Source: Paenibacillus piscarius (lineage in GTDB: Bacteria > Bacillota > Bacilli > Paenibacillales > Paenibacillaceae). Taken from it: a stretch of 64,000 nucleotides of DNA. The first letter of the stretch is position 1; each line of letters opens with the position of its first letter. Below, piece after piece: positions 60,080 to 64,000 of this stretch. Where the stretch lies: the NCBI RefSeq assembly GCF_022234545.1, contig NZ_JAIEUI010000002.1:222227-286226 (forward strand). Reading direction: 5' to 3'. The notes under the pieces were generated by a model. That model was not told the DNA's origin, did no database searches, and saw nothing but the letters and a program-made list of their open reading frames with translations. A program made the position numbers and the translations under genes.

Positions 60080-63000
60080 TCAGGCAAAAGTCAAATGAAC
60101 CGTATGAATCTCATAAGGCTTGAATTCAAGCCGGATGGCAGGTCCGTCCACCGTCTCCGCGTCCAGCGGCCGCTCCATCAGATCGCGCAGCTGCCAGGAG
60201 GAGACGCCATAATCACTGCTGACACCCGCTGTGCAGCGTGTGCCGGTATACTCATGCAGCCGGACGATGCATCCGCTTCCGTCCTCAGCCAGCTTTACAG
60301 CATCGATGGCAATGTTCGGAGCATCGCAAGTGATTAAGGATTTGCCGCTTCCGGCGGTATAGGCTCCTTCCACAGCCAGCAGCGGCTGGTTCAGTGCCCA
60401 TGCTTCCTGTACCGTGCCTGCAGCCACCCAATCCCCTTCATGCGGCAGCAAGGCATACGTGAAGTGATGCTCACCCTGATCCGCAAGCCGGTCGGGGCTG
60501 GTGGCCGATTTGATCAGCGACAGACGCATCGTATGATCCTTAATGTCATAGCCGTATTTACAGTCATTCAGCAGGCTGACACCGTAGCCCCGCTCCGACA
60601 GATCCGCCCACTGATGGCCCACGCTCTCGAACCGTGCATAATCCCAGCTTGTATTCCAGTGCGTCGGACGCTTCACGTTGCCGAATTGGATATCATAAGT
60701 GGCTTCCGTCGCCCGCACAGCCACCGGGAATGCCGCCTTCAGCAGCTGATGCTGCTCATGCCAGTCTACGTAGGTCTCGAAATCAATCCGCGCGCTTCCG
60801 GCATACACCTTAACCTTCTGGATGATAGTAGAATCCATGTAGCTCCAGATGAATTCCAGCACCGCCTGGAGCGGGCCGCATTCGGTCAGCTTGACGGAGC
60901 GCAGATCGTTGATGACCTGCATTTTCTCCTGATAAAATAAATCAATATCCCACGCATCGAACATCTTCGGCTTATCCTCGAACACCTGCAGCACATTGCC
61001 GCATTCGCGCGGTGCCAGCACCTCGCGTGCCGCGCTGCGGTCGAAGACCCGGCTCAGCTGTCCGTCCGCATTCCACTCCAGAATATAATAAGGAGTGGTT
61101 AGTGTGGAATCCTGCCAGCGGAACGGAACCGAGGGTTCTGGCTGAGCGGCTTCGGAATCGTGAGGCTCAGCGGCAACAATCACTGTACTGCCCATCGCCG
61201 GAACCGCTGCTGTCTCCACCAGCCACTGTCCGCCGGAGCGCTGTGCGTTCAGCCGGTTGCCTTCGGCATCCGTCCAGACGGCGTTCTCTGCATCGTGAGG
61301 CACAGTTGCCAGCCGGGGAGCGGTGAAGAAGGCGCTGTTGAACAGCGTATATTCGGTGCGCAGCGGGGCTTGTGCTGGAGAGAGGCCAGCTTGTGACACA
61401 GGCGAACCCTCGGCAGACGCCACAGGGAGACCGGCATGCGCGGCAGGTGAATCCGCAGACGGCAGACCGACAAGCCCCTCCACCGCAGCCGTCCGCGCTG
61501 CCAGACCAAGCTGCTCCGCTTCGGCGTATTCTACCCGGGAATCCTGATACACCTCATGAATGGAGGAGCCGGGAATAATATCGTGGAACTGGTTGCGCAG
61601 AATGGTCTGCCAGCCTTCCTGCAGCGAGTCAGCCGGATACTGGTCCAATCTCCCGCTCTCCGCCGCCCAGAGCATCTGCAGCCATTCCGCTTCGCGGTAG
61701 AGCAGCTCCAGCTTGCGGTTCATTTTTTTATTATAAGCCTGGCTTGTATAAGTTCCCCTGTGGTATTCCAGATATAGCTCCCCGTCCCAGGTGTGCACAT
61801 ACTCTTCCGTAGCGTCGATCGTCTCATGAAGCCGCTCGAAGTACTCCGCTGCCCGGCCCGTCTTCACTTGGGGAAGACCCGGCATCGTATCCAGCCGCCG
61901 CCGCATCTCCAGCATCTCGCGGTTGACGCCGCCGCCCCCGTCCCCGTAGCCGTAGGACAGCAGCAGCTCGCGGTTCAGATTCTTGTCGCGGTACTGCTCC
62001 CAGATGCCCTGCACAGAGAAAGGCTCGATCAGCCCGTTATAGGTGTAATACCAGGCCCCCGATTCCGGGCCCTCCGGCGTCGTGATGAAGTGGGTCAGCA
62101 CCTCGCTGCCGTCAATCCCTCTCCACTGGAATGTATCATGCGGCATCCGGTTGTACTGGCTCCAGCTGATTTTGGTGGTCATGAACGTGTCAATGCCCGA
62201 CTTGCGCAGAATCTGCGGCAGCGCCCAGCTATAGCCGAATACATCCGGCAGCCACAGGTATTTGCAGTCCACCCCGAACTCCTCGCGGAAAAACTTCGTC
62301 CCGTACAGAATCTGCCGCACCAGCGACTCGCCGCTCGTCAGATTACAGTCTGCTTCCAGCCACATCGCCCCTCCGGCTTCCCAGCGGCCCTCTTCTACCC
62401 GCTCTTTAATCTCCTGATAAATCTCCGGGTAATCCTGCTTGATGTATGCATAGAGCTGAGGCTGGGTCTGCAAAAAAATGTACTCCGGGAACTCCTTCAT
62501 CAGCCGCAGTACGGTGGAGAAGGAGCGGGCCGCTTTCTCCCGGGTGTGAGTTAAGCGCCATAACCAGGCCACATCAATGTGGGTATGGCCGATAGCGGTT
62601 ACCGTCACCGGATGCTTCCGCTCCAGGCGGGCGAGGTCTGCGAGCAGGCTTGACTCGGCCTCCTGAACCGAAGTATAGAACGCCGCACTTCCGGGTTTGG
62701 ACCAGTCCAGCCTGTTGAAGGCCTTGTTCAAGGCCGCCAGCAGCTCATGCTTCTCGGTCTGGCTGTCCGGAAGCTGCTTGATGGTCCCAAGCGCTGCCCG
62801 CCCGGTATAATAGAGGTTGTCGGCGGACTCATCCAGATAGGCCAGCTCTGCCCGTTTGATTTTGTGCTCCTGCGGAATCAGCTGGCCGTCGCCGTTCAGG
62901 CCTGACCATAAGCGGAAGGTGAAATCCAGCTCCCTGCCGGCCGCGTCATCTTCCAGGAACACCTCCTGATGGTTGGAATCCACCCCCTGATACGGCTTCC

Positions 63001-63319
63001 CGTCCAGGTAGAGCAGCGATTCGAACCCGCTGTTATTCCCCCCGCCGGTGCGCCCGAAATCGAACAGCCCGACAACACGCTTCCCCTGCCAGTCCGCTGG
63101 CACGGTTACCTTGCGGTGCAGCCACAGGTAGGCATCATAGCCGGTCCAATACTCCCCGGTCCGCAGCATCCTGCCCCCCTCAAGCGCAGGCGGATAAGCA
63201 CCGTTCGCCCCTTCAAGATCTTCAGTAACTTGCCACTCCTCAAGAGTAAACTGCTCACGGTACCTGTACCCCGTAAGCTCCCTCAACCTCGCGCCAAGCT
63301 TTTCTTCTGTCCAGAACAT
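60080..63319 (-). CDS. Alpha-mannosidase (GH38)
   Basis: 1079 residues from ATG 63319, seven bases after GAGAGGAG; ATG 63325 sits too close. GH38 domain: GHTHIDVAWLW (about 246-256) with zinc ligands His and Asp, KYLWLPDVFGYSWALPQ (nucleophile Asp near 361), then the helical bundle and C-terminal beta domains (about 620-1080). A Pro/Ala/Ser-rich insert with repeated GLP/GLS motifs (about residues 615-651, DNA 61372-61480) separates catalytic and beta parts. Family cleaves alpha-mannosides from N-glycan or mannan substrates; intracellular (no signal). Not adjacent to other mannan genes. Confidence 0.92.
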   Translation of the reverse strand: MFWTEEKLGARLRELTGYRYREQFTLEEWQVTEDLEGANGAYPPALEGGRMLRTGEYWTGYDAYLWLHRKVTVPADWQGKRVVGLFDFGRTGGGNNSGFESLLYLDGKPYQGVDSNHQEVFLEDDAAGRELDFTFRLWSGLNGDGQLIPQEHKIKRAELAYLDESADNLYYTGRAALGTIKQLPDSQTEKHELLAALNKAFNRLDWSKPGSAAFYTSVQEAESSLLADLARLERKHPVTVTAIGHTHIDVAWLWRLTHTREKAARSFSTVLRLMKEFPEYIFLQTQPQLYAYIKQDYPEIYQEIKERVEEGRWEAGGAMWLEADCNLTSGESLVRQILYGTKFFREEFGVDCKYLWLPDVFGYSWALPQILRKSGIDTFMTTKISWSQYNRMPHDTFQWRGIDGSEVLTHFITTPEGPESGAWYYTYNGLIEPFSVQGIWEQYRDKNLNRELLLSYGYGDGGGGVNREMLEMRRRLDTMPGLPQVKTGRAAEYFERLHETIDATEEYVHTWDGELYLEYHRGTYTSQAYNKKMNRKLELLYREAEWLQMLWAAESGRLDQYPADSLQEGWQTILRNQFHDIIPGSSIHEVYQDSRVEYAEAEQLGLAARTAAVEGLVGLPSADSPAAHAGLPVASAEGSPVSQAGLSPAQAPLRTEYTLFNSAFFTAPRLATVPHDAENAVWTDAEGNRLNAQRSGGQWLVETAAVPAMGSTVIVAAEPHDSEAAQPEPSVPFRWQDSTLTTPYYILEWNADGQLSRVFDRSAAREVLAPRECGNVLQVFEDKPKMFDAWDIDLFYQEKMQVINDLRSVKLTECGPLQAVLEFIWSYMDSTIIQKVKVYAGSARIDFETYVDWHEQHQLLKAAFPVAVRATEATYDIQFGNVKRPTHWNTSWDYARFESVGHQWADLSERGYGVSLLNDCKYGYDIKDHTMRLSLIKSATSPDRLADQGEHHFTYALLPHEGDWVAAGTVQEAWALNQPLLAVEGAYTAGSGKSLITCDAPNIAIDAVKLAEDGSGCIVRLHEYTGTRCTAGVSSDYGVSSWQLRDLMERPLDAETVDGPAIRLEFKPYEIHTVHLTFA

Positions 63320-63443
63320 TAACATTCTCCTCTCATGTTATAACACGTGTTATTACACGGGCAAAAGTGGTGGGCGGGCTGAGATCAGGCGCACTTATGC
63401 ACCTCACTGGCTCGCCTAGCTCACTTACTTAAAGTAACTTTTC

Positions 63444-64000
63444 CAGGCAACTTCCAGCCGACTCAAAGGGATTTATCCCTCTCATTCCCGCGTCCAGCCC
63501 ACTTTCATCCAACTCAAAGGGATTTATCCCTCTCATTCCCGCATCCAGCCCACTTTCAGCCGGGCCAGAGGGATTTATCCCTCTCATTCCCGTGTCCAGC
63601 CCACTTTCAGCCGACTCAAAGGGATTTATCCCTCTCATTCCCGCGTCCAGCCCACTTTCAGCCGACTCAAAGGGATTTATCCCTCTCATTCCCGCATCCA
63701 GCCCACTTCCAGCCGGGCCAGAGGGATTTATCCCTCTCATTCCCGCATCCAGCCCACTTTCAGCCGGGCCAGAGGGATTTATCCCTCTCATTCCCGTGTC
63801 CAGCCCACTTTCAGCCGACTCAAAGGGATTTATCCCTCTCATTCCCGCGTCCAGCCCACTTTCAGCCGACTCAAAGGGATTTATCCCTCTCATTCCCGCA
63901 TCCAGCCCACTTCCAGCCGGGCCAGAGGGATTTATCCCTCTCATTCCCGCATCCAGCCCACTTTCAGCCGGGCCAGAGGGATTTATCCCTCTCATTCCCG
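63444..64000. repeat. 51-bp tandem repeat array with 204-bp higher-order unit
   Basis: Eleven or more copies of a 51-bp unit; the invariant part GGGATTTATCCCTCTCATTC starts at 63468 and then every 51 bp to 63978. Each unit has an 18-bp palindrome, AGAGGGAT-TT-ATCCCTCT (or AAAGGGAT on one arm). Two unit types (A: ACTCAAA, B: GCCAGAG before GGGATT) occur in the order B-A-A-B' per 204 bp, and blocks 63570-63773 and 63774-63977 read identically. The array leaves the window. Because 51 is divisible by 3 the minus strand is one open frame (63429-63995, 17-residue repeats MRGINPFESAESGLDAG-like), but it has no start site evidence and unit differences are mostly amino-acid-changing, so I do not call a gene. 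Confidence 0.85.

Noticed and set aside
63429..63995. 188-residue repeat protein on the minus strand
   Set aside because: Open only because the unit length is a multiple of three; no upstream ribosome binding site visible, most unit differences change residues. Listed as repeat instead.
63444..64000. CRISPR array
   Set aside because: Units are contiguous, without variable spacers, and every base of the unit is repeated; no cas genes.

Overview
The window looks like chromosomal DNA of a Paenibacillus-type Gram-positive bacterium. Evidence: strong AGGAGG-type ribosome binding sites, sigma-A promoters (TTGACA-N17-TATAAT at 24068-24096), lipobox lipoproteins, a Bacillus-type Fnr with a C-terminal Cys cluster, a FruR-FruK-FruA operon, and many genes for plant polysaccharide sugars. 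Base composition is moderately GC-rich, which creates many long antisense shadow ORFs. I see no tRNA or rRNA, no insertion sequence, no prophage and no CRISPR array. The gene content is mostly ordinary; the unusual material is in repeats and leader regions.

Layout. 1-5.8 kb (minus): a four-gene phosphorolysis cluster of two GH65 enzymes (one a maltose phosphorylase), beta-phosphoglucomutase and a truncated esterase. 6.2-14.2 kb: the Fe-S regulator Fnr, an NmrA-like reductase plus a thymidylate-kinase-like protein, then nirB-nirD-nirC for nitrite assimilation/detoxification behind two perfect tandem Fnr boxes, a lipoprotein, and the RIC/ScdA di-iron repair protein. 14.3-23.9 kb: small regulators (XRE, HxlR), a VTT membrane protein, the MsrA-MsrB fusion, a DUF4349 lipoprotein, a DUF1540 mini-protein with a structured leader, metE and uppP. 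24.2-28.7 kb: NamA with a clear promoter/operator, MarR regulator, SemiSWEET, methyltransferase, a YczE/YitT protein with a long leader, and a short Crp-like protein. 28.8-32.5 kb: fruR-fruK-fruA. 32.8-41.5 kb: housekeeping and stress genes (AI-2E family permease, Ung, RNase H, TetR, two lipoproteins, Mn catalase, AlkC-like repair protein). 42.1-49.2 kb (plus): LacI regulator, uxaB, uxaA, uxaC, a rhamnogalacturonan acetylesterase-like SGNH hydrolase and a sugar isomerase/epimerase, i.e. pectin/galacturonate catabolism. 49.7-59.9 kb: UlaG-like hydrolase, ABM monooxygenase, NadE, a GreA-like factor, methyltransferase, Rrf2 regulator, GH78 rhamnosidase and an ABC-F ATPase. 60-63.3 kb: GH38 alpha-mannosidase. 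From 63.44 kb to the window end lies a 51-bp tandem repeat array.

How the genes work together: GH65 phosphorylases feed beta-glucose 1-phosphate to PgmB; GH78, the acetylesterase and Uxa enzymes are consistent with growth on pectin/rhamnogalacturonan; Fnr is encoded about 5.5 kb from nirBDC and probably controls it directly, since one Fnr box sits at the class II position of the nir promoter.

The least explained signals are (i) a dispersed hairpin repeat with seven copies, four of them clustered at 49.4-49.6 kb; (ii) the 51-bp array with a recently duplicated 204-bp higher-order unit; (iii) structured leaders upstream of the DUF1540 gene and the YczE/YitT gene. No comparison with databases was possible, so family names rest on motif recognition.
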